DNA from: Selaginella tamariscina
Taxonomy: Eukaryota; Streptophyta; Lycopodiopsida; Selaginellales; Selaginellaceae
Direction of reading: 5' to 3'
Length of the DNA stretch: 64,000 bases
NCBI GenBank assembly: GCA_003024785.1
Contig: PUQB01000461.1
Span: 1 to 64,000 of the forward strand
Numbering within the stretch: position 1 is the first letter of the stretch; the number at the start of each line of letters is the position of its first letter. Below are positions 9,080 to 20,613 of the stretch, piece by piece. The notes below the pieces were generated by a model. The model was not told the origin of the DNA. It made no database searches and worked only from the letters and a program-made list of their open reading frames with translations. The position numbers and the translations under genes are program-made.

Positions 9080-11400
9080 CTCCGGCGTGTCTGTTTACTT
9101 GACGTTCATGGACATTCTCACTGAACCTGCGTGCGTACCATTGGAATTGTTCCTCTTCTTTCGCAAAATGAAAGAATCCATACCCATGAGTCTGACACCT
9201 AAATACAGAGGTACAAGAGGGGAATAGGATGCGGAAATGGGTCGAATCCGTTTCCGATGTCAGATTCCATTGTAGCTCACGAACCCTAATACAAGAACCC
9301 TATCGTGAGATGCTCAAGGGTTGAGATTTAAACACGTGTTTATCAGTTTTGGTTCGACATGTTAATACAGTTTCTTAAGCTTAATTTAATGTCGTGCAAA
9401 GTACACAATAGAAGGATTAATGAGTAGGATTTAGACATTGCACGAATCAATTTATTATATCAATTATGTAGGACCATGTTCCTTAAATAATTAAGAATCA
9501 TTGTACAAGTGAATTTCAGTCTTTCCCAAGATGTATCGGTGGCTAATTTACAAGGTTTAATATTATGGCCTAGTGACGGTAACGAGCCAGCTCTTAGTGA
9601 ATAACTTGAAGGTGGTTGAGGTGGTCTTATGCTGGAACCTCAACATGATCGTACAACCACTGACTATAAAGAATAATGATTAATCTATAAAAGCAGACAC
9701 CAACTTGTTATATGCAAACTTTAAAAGGGTAAGAGTCTGATTTGAAGCACCGAAGATATTGTTTTAAGGTTCGAATGGTATGTTTATGGTTTATAAATGA
9801 TACCCCAAGGATAACTTGTACTCAATATTGAAAAGCTGAAATAGTTGCTTCTAAAACTTAGCACCACCATTAGTGACCATATTGTTCCGTAGATTATGTA
9901 ATAAAAAAATCAACAGTTTTATTGTTTTTTCATTTGTGATGAACTTTGTGCACATCTTAAAGATTGATTCACAAAATCAAAAGCCATATCAAACCCTTTT
10001 GATCAAGGACGGTCAATGATGAAGTATATGTAAATTGATTTCAAATGACTAGTTAGAATCGGCAATGGTTGAAGCAACATGTATAAACTATGATGAGGGC
10101 CGGATCGACAACAAACATCATAAGTCTGCAACATATCTTCAAAGTTGGGACTACTTAATCTTGAGTAACCAACTTAAATGTTTTGTGAGTGTCAAAATGT
10201 TTAACAATAGGACTATTATGACAATCCTATATACTCAAAGATGATAATGGGTCATTTGGAATGGTAAACAAGATTGTTGTAAAGTAACAATCCATCTTAG
10301 AACTTAAATCAAGTGTAATTGCCAAGGAAACTAGAACTTAAGGCTCATATGGTTTATAACATCTTAAGCAACTGAATTTGTTAGTAGTGCCGCACAAACC
10401 ATGTCAAAAATGTTCAAAATTCATTCACCTCAATAACCATCAACTTTACCCATTTTATCCCAGAGGAACATGTTGTTGTTAGTCAAATGCTGGATCATTA
10501 GAACGAAGAGCCAAGTAGGACTGTCATGATAGAACATTTGTTTTACTATGTTGCGAACCTAGTTGATATGTGATGACAAAGTCGAACTATGCTAAAAAAC
10601 TCAACCCAACAAAATTGTTGACCAACTCAAAACTTGTATATACTAGAAGTACATGAGTTTCTTGTGGTTGTTATAGACTATAACTTTGGTGTGACAAACC
10701 CTCTAGGAAGTGTCTTCATTTTTCAAATCTCATTATCATATACCTCATAATTAATCTTTAGTACAAGAAGAAACTTGCAAAAGTGAAATGCTATATATCA
10801 TGAATCAGTAGAATATGCCAACACTAAAATATTCCTTAAAATATTTTAAAACCAAAGATCTAAATTCAAATCTAGAAACAGAAAGTCTAAATTTAGATTT
10901 AAATAGGTGGTGTAGAGATGCCAAGTCTTAGTATATAGAGGTTAGGGTTAGGTTTTTCAACATTTCAGTTATTGACCGACTAACTTCTCTTTTAATACTA
11001 AATAATTAATATTCTTTTTTTTTTCCTTTTCTTTTTGCTAAAACGATTCCCCTCATACTCTGTAATTGGCTTTGGCTGTGATAGTTTGAAACCAGAATTC
11101 TTTCACATTAATTGCATCTCAATCATGGTAAAAAATCACACAACAAGATGTTGTACGTGTGCTTTTGGAGTTGCAGCAAGAGAACCAATGATTAACAAGC
11201 AAAAATCAACGGTTGATGGCTTGTTAGGATCAAGAAATAATAGGATCAGGAAGGGCAAAAGCTAGTATAATAAGTGGCTAAACTCACACGACAAATCTAG
11301 TTATTACAAGGCAAGCCTTCAAGCTTGGGTTCCTCTGCAAAATGGCCTGATGCAAGGCCTCTTTAAGAACCTCCAGGACCTCTAAAGGGTTTACACATCT
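9080..11400. other. Gene-poor stretch, nothing recognised
   Basis: About 2.3 kb of moderately AT-rich sequence in which neither strand shows a recognisable domain. The short open frame at 11035-11265 has no family I recognise and no supporting context. The upstream part (9080-9300) may hold the promoter or leader of the Crinkler-like gene, but no element can be named. Confidence 0.5.
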
Positions 11401-11469
11401 TCGTAATACTCCATCAAATCCCAATTTATATAACTTGTGTTTATAGCTCAAAAGAGGAACATTTACATT

Positions 11470-12250
11470 GTCTGGAAAAATGTTTTTAAAAATGTAGGCA
11501 GAAATTTAGTTGCTTTGAATCCTGAAAAAATGTAACTTTTTGTCAAATCAGGAGTCCTTTTAGGACATTTCGTTTATAAGGAAGGAATATTGGTGGAGCA
11601 GGATAAGGTTAAGGTTATCCTGAGCTTACAACCACCATAGGATATAAAGAAGTTATGGAGGTTTTTAGGCAAAATAGGCTATCATAGGTAATTTATAAAA
11701 GCACTATGCTGAGATCACAAAACCTTTAACAGATTTATTAAAGGCAGATGTACCATATGAGTGGACATCATAATGTCAAGAGGCATTTGACCAACTTTGG
11801 AAGGCTCTTACTAAGGCTCCAATATTGGTTAGTCCTAAATGGGATTGGGAATTCCATGTAAGAGTAGATGCCTCTGATATTGTTATAGGAGCCATCCTTA
11901 CGCAAATGCAAGAGGACGAAAAGGATCGTCCTATTTATTATGCTAGCCGTAGGCTAACACCTGTAGAAGGAAATTACACCACTACAGAGAATAAAGCATT
12001 GGGGATGGTATATGCTATTCATAAGTTTAGACACTACCTTTTGGCTAATAAAGTTAAAAATTTTGTAGATCATAAAGCTTTATTATATTTACTTAATAAA
12101 CCTGTACTTACAAGAAGGTTAGCCATGTGATTTTTACTTCTGCAGGAATATAATTTTAAAATAATTCATAAACTAGAAAGGCAGCATGAACATGCTGACC
12201 ACTTAAGTCACATTAAAATATGCAAAGTTTGTATTCGCATTATGGATCAT
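11470..12250 (+). pseudogene. Gypsy RT/RNase H fragment
   Basis: A decayed piece of Ty3/gypsy polymerase. The end of RT reads VKSGVLLGHFVYKEGILV (about 11545-11600). The RNase H domain (11825-12130) has FHVRVDASDIVIGAILTQ, RPIYYASRRLTPVEGNYTTT, ENKALGMVYAIHKFRHYL and VDHKALLYLL. Stops precede and follow. It lies just upstream of the LTR-like arm at 12380-13050 and in the orientation expected for a 3' end. Confidence 0.75.
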
Positions 12251-12379
12251 TTTCCTAATGTAAATCTATTTGTGTGTAGATGTTCCATTAAGGTGGTTAG
12301 ATCATATAAAACAATATCTAGCCATTAGAACAGTATCGCCTATTTATAGGACAATAAATGAAAGGAAGTTATTTTTCGT

Positions 12380-13050
12380 GAGGACACAACACTTTTCTCT
12401 CGTGGGAGGATGAAGTTGTTGTTAAACAGGAAAACATGAAAAACCTCACCTTTTCATGTTTAACCGTTTCCTTTTTCTCAATTGTCAAGAAAGGCTACAC
12501 ACTTTTTTTTTTTTTTTTTATCAACTCTCCATATATATATATATATATATATATTAAAACACTTCTCTCAATACCACAATGATTGGTCTCCGAAGTCAAG
12601 GGCAAGAACGGATTTTTAGCTATTGCCTTGTTAAATCCATTCATTAAGAGTATACATATCACACACATAAGATCTTATAATATGCACCTTCATTGAGTAC
12701 AAGAGAACAAAGTGTGAAGACTCTCTCTCTCTCCTACTGGAACTTCTTGTGGAGACCCTCTCTCCTGTTAGAACTTCTTGTGGAGACCCCTTCTCCCTTG
12801 CCTTAAATGCTCTTATACTACCCTTCCTCTCGCCACATCATCCTTTTCCTTCCGAGACTTCCTTTTCCTTTTCCTTACTCTCATTTTTCTCACCTCTTTT
12901 CCTCTGGGTAAGGATTTTCCTCCATAGCCTTTCCTTCCATGCTTACTACATACCTTCGTATCCTTATTCTCTCCACAGTATGATGTCCTATGCTCCTAGC
13001 ATTTTATCTTTAACACTACCCCCTCCTTATTCGTTGTTGTGTCCTCACGG
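12380..13050 (+). repeat. LTR-like arm 1, with extended inverted ends
   Basis: It begins CGTGAGGACACAAC and ends GTTGTGTCCTCACG, giving a 14-bp perfect inverted terminal repeat with TG...CA termini. It contains a T-run and (AT)n at about 12504-12556. A diverged inverted copy lies at about 16600-17155, sharing the stretches around CAAGAAAGGCTAC, GAACTTCTTGTGGAGACC, CCTTCATTGAGTAC and GCTCCTAGCATTTTATC. Its position behind a plus-strand RT/RNase H fragment fits a 3' LTR. The open frame inside it (12749-13081) is not taken as a gene. Confidence 0.7.
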
Positions 13051-13762
13051 CAACTATCTTATTCTTTCCTTTGGATGTTGATCTTCATGGTACTGTGGAT
13101 TTTCTCCTTTATACTTTCAAAAGTTGTTCTTCACTTTCCTAAGTTCTTGGTTGCCTTAAGTTTTTCCTTGATGTTTCTTTGGCTTATTTTCTATATTTAT
13201 ATTCACTTGCTTTAAAGGATCTGTGCTATACACATATGTATACTCTGAAAGTTGTTCCTGCAAATCAATCTTATACGGGATTGCCTTATAGAACTTTTCC
13301 TGTAATCTAGACCTATCGTTTTTCTTTTTGTTGAATAGTTTTTTTTTTTTTAGCACTACATTAAGGTCAATATTTGTTAAGCCCTTCACATCATGATATA
13401 CTTTTAGGATTTTTACCTCTTCCTGATTATCTAATCCATTAAACCAATCATATCCTTTTAAAATAAGAGGTTGGATTTCCTTTTTAACATATATTTTAAT
13501 ATGATTAAAATCATTAGTTTTCCTTCTCCTTCTTTTACCATCATCTTTCTTGTTCTCCAGTTCTGAATAACTTTATCAGATTTAATTCATGATTTGGCTA
13601 AGAACATAGTAAAACAATGTCCTTTCCTCCCTTTTGAAGGACAAGCAAGGATATCTTATATTTGAATCCTTTTACTGTGATAGTAACTCCTCTTATTATG
13701 CCTAGTGACCTTACACTTCGTTGATTAGCCATTTTAAGGTTAAATGGGGCAGGTTGGATTGG

Positions 13763-14990
13763 TCATAAACCCATCCTTTTACACTCACCCTCTTTAATAA
13801 AATTCACACATAAACCTTCATGTATTAACACTCTTTTTAACTTGTTTCTGCCCACATATACTGTCATGCAAGGAACTTGTCCACCTTCATACAGTACTTC
13901 CTTATCCATTTTATAAATTGTATATCCTTCATTCAAAGGTGATGTTTGTTGAACCAGACTTAATGCATTCAATATTTAATTTCTTATATAAGAAGCTACC
14001 TATATCAACTATCCAAACATAACTTTTACCTCCTGATTTATAGCTTAGTGATACATCGAATTCCATTGTTTTATTCTGTAATAGTAACAATGAAAAACCT
14101 TGTTTACTTTTGTCTCTAGCACCTTGTCTATACCATCTGATTCATTATCAGTCTAACCTTTTTGGTCAGGATTTTGCTCCTACTCGTTTATATTTTCCTA
14201 TAGCGAGCCCACCTTATTGTTAGGAATAGTACCTATCTCTCCTTCTTTATAACAAAAATATTCCTTCTCACTCCTTTGAAGAGCTATAACTGCCCTTGCA
14301 ATAGGTGGATACTCATCTTTTTCCCTCCTCTATTTGAATTAGTTGTGTTGTAGGCTGTACATTAGTCATCCTAGTGGAAGTAGGAGGTTGTCCATTCCGC
14401 CTAGGACATTCCCTAAAGAGATGTCCTATTTCACCACATGTATAACAAACTTGGGAAAGAAAATTCCTACCTCGTGGTCCTTGTTTATCACTTATTTGAT
14501 TATATTGCTCATTTTTACCTCTTTGACCTTGATAAGGTCTTTCTTCTCCTTTATATTGTTTATTATTCCTTTTTTTTATAGGATCTATCCTTTTGTCATC
14601 CATTGTATGGACCATTTCTTTCTCCATAATACCTATCCTCTCTATTTTCGTAAGGAACATCATTCCTTTTCTCAAATATAATTGTTCTTATTTTGATAAG
14701 GAACCTCATTCCTTCTATTATATAATATATTATTTCTATTCTCATAAGGAAGAGCATTATCATTCCTATCATTCCCACGGCTCCTATTAGGTGGGAAGGT
14801 GGACATTCATCTATTCTTCTTTCTCTCTTTATACGAGCTACATTCTAATTCAGGAAATGTCTACAATTTCGAGCTACATGTCCTTCCTTTCCACATATTT
14901 GGCATGTAGGCAGTTACAACTTACATTCCTCCACTGTATGACTAGGATTATTACATTTAGTGCACCATACCTTTGCCTTTATCTCCTCCT
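13763..14990 (-). pseudogene. Gypsy gag zinc knuckle and protease remnants
   Basis: On the minus strand, 14313-14675 encodes a basic region and a CCHC knuckle CYTCGEIGHLFRECP. Further down, 13763-13972 encodes an aspartic-protease-like piece with VPCMTVYVGRNKLKRVLIHE, in which the Asp of the usual hydrophobic-D-S/T-G site is not evident. A second knuckle-like region at 14830-14960 is degraded. No RT was found between here and 13050. Confidence 0.5.
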
Positions 14991-15020
14991 TAACTGTCAT
15001 TCCCTTTAAAATTTTATCAT

Positions 15021-16500
15021 TTAAGCCAATACTTTCTCATTTATTGAATATTTACAAACCTTTACTACATTAGCTTTCTCTTCCTCTTCATAAGAGGATT
15101 CTTCCTTTACTACTAATGCAATCGGGATAACATGAGGCGTGGAAACTATTGGAACAACAACTGGTGTTAGAGCAACTACAATTGTTGAAGCATGAAGGAG
15201 TGGAATCACCACAAGGGCCAGGATCACCAAGGCGTTCTCCATAGCACATGTACCTCCCACTGTATTGCCGTAAAATTCCTCCTCGTTAAGATGATGTCTC
15301 TACTAAGAATAATAGAGTGGGTACAAAGACAAAGTATGCTATAAGCTTTAACAACCAAGTCATAGCCCAGGAAGACACACTTCCCACTACATGCATTCAA
15401 CTTGGGCATAACCCACATAGCTGAAAATCCTTATATTCTTAAGGTAAGGCTTCTCTCTTGTCCAAGTAGTTGCACCTTGCAAAGTGGACGTTGGGAGCAT
15501 GTTGTGTAGAAAATGCTCTATGTGGACAGCTTCTCCTAGTAGGTGGCAGGCATACCAATGTGGAACAACATTGTCCTTGCACACTCCATAAGTGTGCGGT
15601 TTGTTCTCTCAACAACTCCATTCTGTTGAGGGTATAGGCTATTGTATACCGGTGTTCAATACCAATTTCTCTGCAGAGCTGAGTAAAGGCATTCAAAGTG
15701 TACTCATCTCCATTGTTAGTACACAAAATGTCGATCTTCAAGCCAAACAATTCTCAATAGCTGCTTTTTAGGTGCGGAAATGAGCAAGCACCTCAAATTT
15801 GCAGGTGAGTAGGTACACAACAACATAGTGAGTAAGAGGTACTATTTTTGGCTGCTCGTCTTAACTTGCATGGGCCCACACATGTCTCAATGGATCAATT
15901 GTAATGGACGATGACTCTTGTTGGTGGAAGAGGGGAACAACTACCTTGCCTACTTCCCCATTGTACATGCCTTGTAGAATTGAAGATTGCCTCGAGGTAT
16001 GTCCATGCCAAGGGTAAGGTTCTCATGTTGTATCTGTTGCATAGCTTGAAGGCTAGGATGTCCAAGCCGATTGTGCTATAGTTAAAGGCAACCAAGGGTT
16101 GCAACACGCATAGCATGAGTTGCATGAGGCTCGGGAGAACTAGTGGGAGCAAAGGCCACAATCGTGGCATCCATGCAATACAACCCTCCTTCTCTAGTGC
16201 ATTGGGCCACTCGTAGGCCAACCAGAATTGAGTAGATGGCACTGTTGTTGGTTGAACATAGTCTTGTAGCCAGCATCAGCGATAGCACTCACCCAAAGAA
16301 GACTATGCAAGAGGTCTAGGACATAGTGAATGTCACTGAACACCCTCTCACCAGTGTGAAGAAGAACTTGCAACTTGCCAATGCCAAGGATCACCCAAAT
16401 TGTCACCAAGGTAGACGTAGCGTGGTGAAGAGAACAGCTACAATTCAAAGAAGAATTCAAGCAAGGGAGATATGTGAATGTTTGCACTAAAATAAAGCTA
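15021..16500 (-). pseudogene. Copia protease/integrase fragment (C4)
   Basis: A minus-strand copia piece. 16194-16487 reads DIHYVLDLLHSLLWVSAIADAG, the end of protease and start of the pre-integrase region. 15439-15750 has the integrase core ILCTNNGDEYTLNAFTQLCR and GIEHRYTIAYT. 15387-15584 and 15224-15418 continue with a region near the wHTH/GKGY end of integrase, KLNACSGKCVFLGYD and IILSRDIILT. The frame is broken several times. No LTRs were found. It may be nested between a gypsy LTR arm (16600-17155) and the gypsy gag remnant (13763-14990), which lie in the same orientation. Confidence 0.7.
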
Positions 16501-16599
16501 GAAAACCTTTTTCTGCTCTAGAGATGGAGATGTAGCCTCTATTGCTGCATGAAGGATGAGGGAGGATCTCACCATGAAGAGGCAATTCTCAGGTGTACC

Positions 16600-17034
16600 G
16601 ATGTTGGTATATGTTAAAGGTAAAATATTAGGAGCATAGGACGTCCTATTGTGGAGAGAATAAGGGTAGGAAGGTCCGTAGAAGCATGGAAGGAAAGGCT
16701 GTGAAGGAGGAAAATCCTTACCGAGAGGAAAAGGAGAGTAAGGAAAAGGAAAATAAAGTCTCGGAAGGAAAATGATGACATGGCAAGAGGAAGGGTAGTT
16801 AAGAGTTAGTTAGGACAAGGGAGAAGGGGTCTCCACAAGAAGTTCCAACAGGAGAGAGAGAGTCTCCATGCTTTGTTCTCTTGTATTCATGTTAGGAATG
16901 AAGGTGCATATTATAAGATTTTGTGTGTGTGTGATATGTATATTCTTAATGAATATATCTAACAAGGCAATAGCCAAAATTTGTTCTTGCCCTTGACTTG
17001 GAGACCAGTCATTGTGGCATTAAGAGAAGGTGGT

Positions 17035-17073
<39 letters not shown>

Positions 17074-17155
17074 AGAGTTAAGAGAAGGAGAGTTTGTAGC
17101 CTTTCTTGACGATTGGGAGAAAGGAAACAATTAGACAGGAAATGGGGTGGTTTTC
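16600..17155 (-). repeat. LTR-like arm 2 (inverted copy of 12380-13050)
   Basis: It reads opposite to arm 1 over most of its length, with an (AT)n tract at 17038-17069 in the place of the (AT)n of arm 1. The outer end is diverged: the extended inverted terminal repeat of arm 1 is not kept. It is followed on the plus strand by TGTGGCGACCACGG and then by a plus-strand gypsy gag (17280 on), so its element of origin is ambiguous. Confidence 0.65.
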
Positions 17156-17279
17156 CTGATTTCCTATTTAATATGTGGCGACCACGGAGGGATTTTGCCA
17201 ATGTAGTGTTAGCACTCAATGAGAAGAGAGGTCAAAGTGATTAATTGATCTGAATTTTTATTTTGAAAATGGCTCAGAA

Positions 17280-18240
17280 GGTGTAGAGCCGAATGTGTAT
17301 AGGAGAAGGAAAGAATGGAGCCTTGGAGAAACCATCATCCTGATTTAGCATTAGCTAATCAGAGGAACCAAAGGCAGGCCAATAGAGTGGCTTCCCAATA
17401 ACAACCTGAATATGACAAGAATAGACGTCAAAATATCTTTGGCAAGATAGTAGAGAATATTGCAAAAACAATACAGAAATCTGAAGTTGATGTAGAGAAT
17501 TGGAGGCAGTATCAAACAACTAATTTAGAGGAGACTGTGAGAGGAAGGGAAGGAATGCCTATTCATATATTGAGATTGCAAGGAGAAGAATCTTTTGGGA
17601 ACTCCTTGAGAGGAAGGGAGGAAGGTGTAAGAGGAAGTACACCAAAGCAAAGGATTATTATAAATATGGCACTTTTCCCATGAATGTTTGGGGGTACGGT
17701 GATGTATCCCACATTCTCTACAGGAAAGAAAAAGAATCCGAAAAGACATTTACAACAATTTGAAGAGGTAGTAAAATTGTATAAAGTGATAAATGCAGAA
17801 AAGCTGCTTATATTTCTACATACATTGAAAGGAAATGCCTCTGATTGGTATCATGATCTTAAAAAGGAAGTCAGAGAGGATTATCAGAAGGTTACTGATG
17901 CTTTTAAAGAAATATTTCAAAAAAGGAATTACATGAGGAACATTTAGAGAAATTAAGAACCATCCTTCAGGGCCAAACAGAAAAGATAAATGAATATACA
18001 CATTGTTTTAAGAAACATGAGAAAAAGTGTAAGGCATATGTAAAGATGGATGCCTTATTGCAATGGTATAAGCAAGGGGTTGATAAAACCATATAGAGAT
18101 TTAGCACTCACTATTAATGAAAAGAATAGAGAAGATCTTATTAATTAATTAAAAATATATGAGAAGAAGAAAAGGCAAATAAAAAAGATTGCACAAGGAA
18201 AGTTGAAAATATATAAAAGGCTTTCACCAATGACACTAGC
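17280..18240 (+). pseudogene. Gypsy gag (capsid) remnant
   Basis: The open part 17684-17947 reads HLQQFEEVVKLYKV, EKLLIFLHTLKGNASDWYHD and DYQKVTDAFKEIFQKRNYM, the pattern of the Retrotrans_gag capsid domain. Stops break the continuation (ALTINEKNREDLIN, about 18105-18150). No zinc knuckle follows before the truncated G2 LTR. Confidence 0.65.
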
Positions 18241-18391
18241 AGTCTCCTTTGAAGACCCTACTATACTATCACTCAATCCGAATGTGTAGGCAAACTCCTT
18301 GCCCCTCTTTCACATTCCTTGGATTGCGAGCAAGGGGGAGCTAGCGTCCATTGACAAACACCTTGCCTCGCATCCTAGCATGAAGCAGGTC

Positions 18392-18497
18392 AACCACAAT
18401 CTTGTCTTGTTATTGTCTTGCTCCTGGTTCCTGTCCTGTTCATAGTCCTTGTCATTTCTGAAGTCAAGCCTCCTTGCTCTTGGATCGTGGCTTGACA
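18392..18497 (+). repeat. Truncated 5' LTR of G2
   Basis: It shares with the 3' LTR the stretch of CTTGTCTTG/CTCCTG-type repeats, the AAGTCAAGCCTCCTTGCTCTTGG block and the TTGACA end. The sequence that follows (ATTTGATAGTAAC) is repeated after the matching LTR of G2b, so it is the start of the internal region and possibly a non-standard primer site. Confidence 0.75.
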
Positions 18498-18587
18498 ATT
18501 TGATAGTAACTTCTTTCATAGCTCCCCGATTTCCAATTACTTTTTTTTTCCTCCTTGTTTTCCTCATTTTTCTTTCTTTCATGAATC

Positions 18588-19330
18588 ATGGCAAATTTTG
18601 AGCAATTTCAATGTGAGCACCAAATGTTGCTTCATGAGTTGGCCACTTTATGCCAAGTGGTCATAGATTTGCAAGGTTCCACCTATGCAGCGCATGCAGC
18701 TATTGATGCATCCTCCAAAGCTGCTACGCAAGCTCTCTCTCAAACATCCGTGGTTTCCTCTCCATTGAACTCTTCTTCAGAGCCAAAGATTAGCATGCCA
18801 GAGAAGTTCAGTAGCAATCATGCTGATTTCCAAGGTTTCTTGAATCAAATTAGGCTTTTGATCCGCATGCAACCACGCCGTTACTTGACTGATGCACAAA
18901 AGGTTGGCATTTTGCCGTCCCTACTAGTTGGATCTCCACGAGCTTGGGTTGCCCCTTTGCTGGAGCGTGACGACCCATTGATGGAAAACTTTGAAGGATT
19001 CGTGGCTGCTTTTGAAGCCTGCTTTGGAGATCCCGATAAGTACAGTTCTGCATGCACGAAGTTATGCAAGCTCACACAAGAATCCCGACCAGCTTCCATT
19101 TATGCATCCGAATTTCAGCAACTTTGCACGAACATTCTATGGGACGAGACTACATTGATCGAACATTTCCATTTTGGGTTGAGGGATGATGTGAAGGACC
19201 TTCTCCTTACGTTACCAGATGCCTAAACACTAGCAGAGATCATGCAACCGTTTGTTCGAGCGTCGTCAGGAAAAATCCCGTTAACAGTTCATGCAAGCTC
19301 ATCCTGCAGCTATAATACAACATCTTCTGG
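18588..19330 (+). pseudogene. G2 gag, capsid part
   Basis: It begins MANFEQFQCEHQMLLHEL. The open part (212 codons) contains the capsid pattern around PEKFSSNHADFQGFLNQIRL, RAWVAPLLERDDPLMENFEG and FVAAFEACFGDPDKYSSA. It then continues SIYASEFQQLC and ends with a stop at 19226. This is typical for plant chromovirus gag of the Retrotrans_gag type. The same start is seen in G2b (MSTFNNEHQMLLHEL). Confidence 0.8.
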
Positions 19331-19339
19331 GTAGTTCCT

Positions 19340-20000
19340 ATGGAGGTTGAGAAATACAAGCGTGGCTCACTTTCTGCTACTAAGAAGCAACGTCGCCATA
19401 GTGAGAACGTATGCTTGTATTGTGATGAAGCAAGACACAAGGTGGCAGAATGTCCTACTAAAGCCAGGAAGTTCAAGATGCGTGAAGTTGAAGTTGAAGT
19501 TAAGTCGGAAAACTTCAATATCCACTTCGTCTAGGAGCCGCGAAGTTGGACGTAGGTGCAGGCTCCATTGGTGCTGCTCATACCATTCCATCACTCAAGT
19601 TTTCTGTACACATTCGCCTCAATAATTGAGAGCTCAAGGAGTTTGCCTTGCTAAACACTGGTGCAAATGCATGCTTCATGGATGACACTTTTGCAACTCA
19701 GCATGGCATTCCAGTGGTGAAGTTGAAGCGTGCAGTTCCTGTAGAGGTGGCCAGATGGTCGTTTGATTGCTTCTGGCGTAGTTACCCATGCTACCACACC
19801 TCTCTCTTGCAGTCATGGCGCATTCAACTATTCAATTTCTTCAACTTGATCAAGACTCGTCGACTCCCATCATTTTTGGGCATGCCATGGTTTCGTGTTG
19901 CAAATCCTCAGATCGACTGGAGGTCTAGGACGCTCACGTTTTCCTCTCCGGCAGCAGGATCAATCCTGTACCTTCCTGCATGCAGGATACATCCTTAGTG
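19340..20000 (+). pseudogene. G2 zinc knuckle and protease
   Basis: A CCHC-type knuckle VCLYCDEARHKVAECP lies at 19408-19455. The protease part at 19640-19998 has FALLNTGANACFMDDTFA: the active site reads NTG where DTG or DSG is expected, so the catalytic Asp is replaced by Asn in this copy. G2b keeps DTG (FALLDTGANACFMDDTFA). Frame changes separate the two parts. Confidence 0.7.
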
Positions 20001-20613
20001 TCGAGGCAGTACAAGCTACAGGATTGACCGTGCCTGTTCCTGTATCAGTGTTGAAGACTCCTCCTCGACAGGATTCACCTCATGTCAGTTCCTCAGCACA
20101 TCCGCAGGCTCTCTCCACTCCTGTAAGTTTGCGATTCCTGTACAGGGTTCTTCCAATCCTATATCAGTGTCGAAGGTTCCTCCTCAATAGGATCCACCTC
20201 CTGTTGGTTCGTCAGCACACTCCTCACTCCTGTGCATCCACGGACTTCTGTACAGGATTCTTCCAATCCTGTACACTTGTCAACATCCACAAGTTTTCCC
20301 CAATCCTGCCTCTTTTCGTTACTCTCTTCTGTTCCCCCCCCAAGATCCTTCCTCTTTTTCAGTCACAGCTCCCTCCTCTCCTCTCCGAGTTCTTACCACT
20401 ACCATGCATGAACTTGCCACTGATCCTGCTCCTTTCATCTTTTTGCTTTCCAAGTAACTCCTACGTCCTCTTTACCTTTCCTGTATCTGACTCCCTGTTT
20501 TTAATCTCCTTCTCCTACTCCTTCTCCTTCTCCTCCTTCTTCCCTACCATCCAAGTATCACTCTTTCAGGACGTTTTAACAAGCACAAGGCTGTAGTTCT
20601 TCCTGTTCTATAA

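Noticed and set aside
8339-9124. Plus-strand open frames opposite the Crinkler-like gene
   Set aside because: They are antisense shadows; the minus strand has the P-loop and the introns.
9080-11400. Possible host gene, including the 76-codon frame at 11035-11265
   Set aside because: No domain, no splice-supported chain and background composition.
12749-13081. 110-codon plus-strand open frame rich in Ser, Pro, Leu and Phe
   Set aside because: It lies wholly inside LTR-like arm 1 and is not supported in the inverted copy.
14343-14790. Plus-strand open frames opposite a zinc knuckle
   Set aside because: Antisense to the minus-strand gag with CYTCGEIGHLFRECP.
17038-17069. (TA)n tract as a promoter or origin
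   Set aside because: It is a simple repeat at the same place as the (AT)n of the inverted arm, with no other signal.
18236-18391. Continuation of the copia C3 to the left of G2
   Set aside because: A peptide such as FHIPWIASKGELASIDKHLA is open on the plus strand, but I could not tie it to a copia domain, and G2 lacks a left target duplication.
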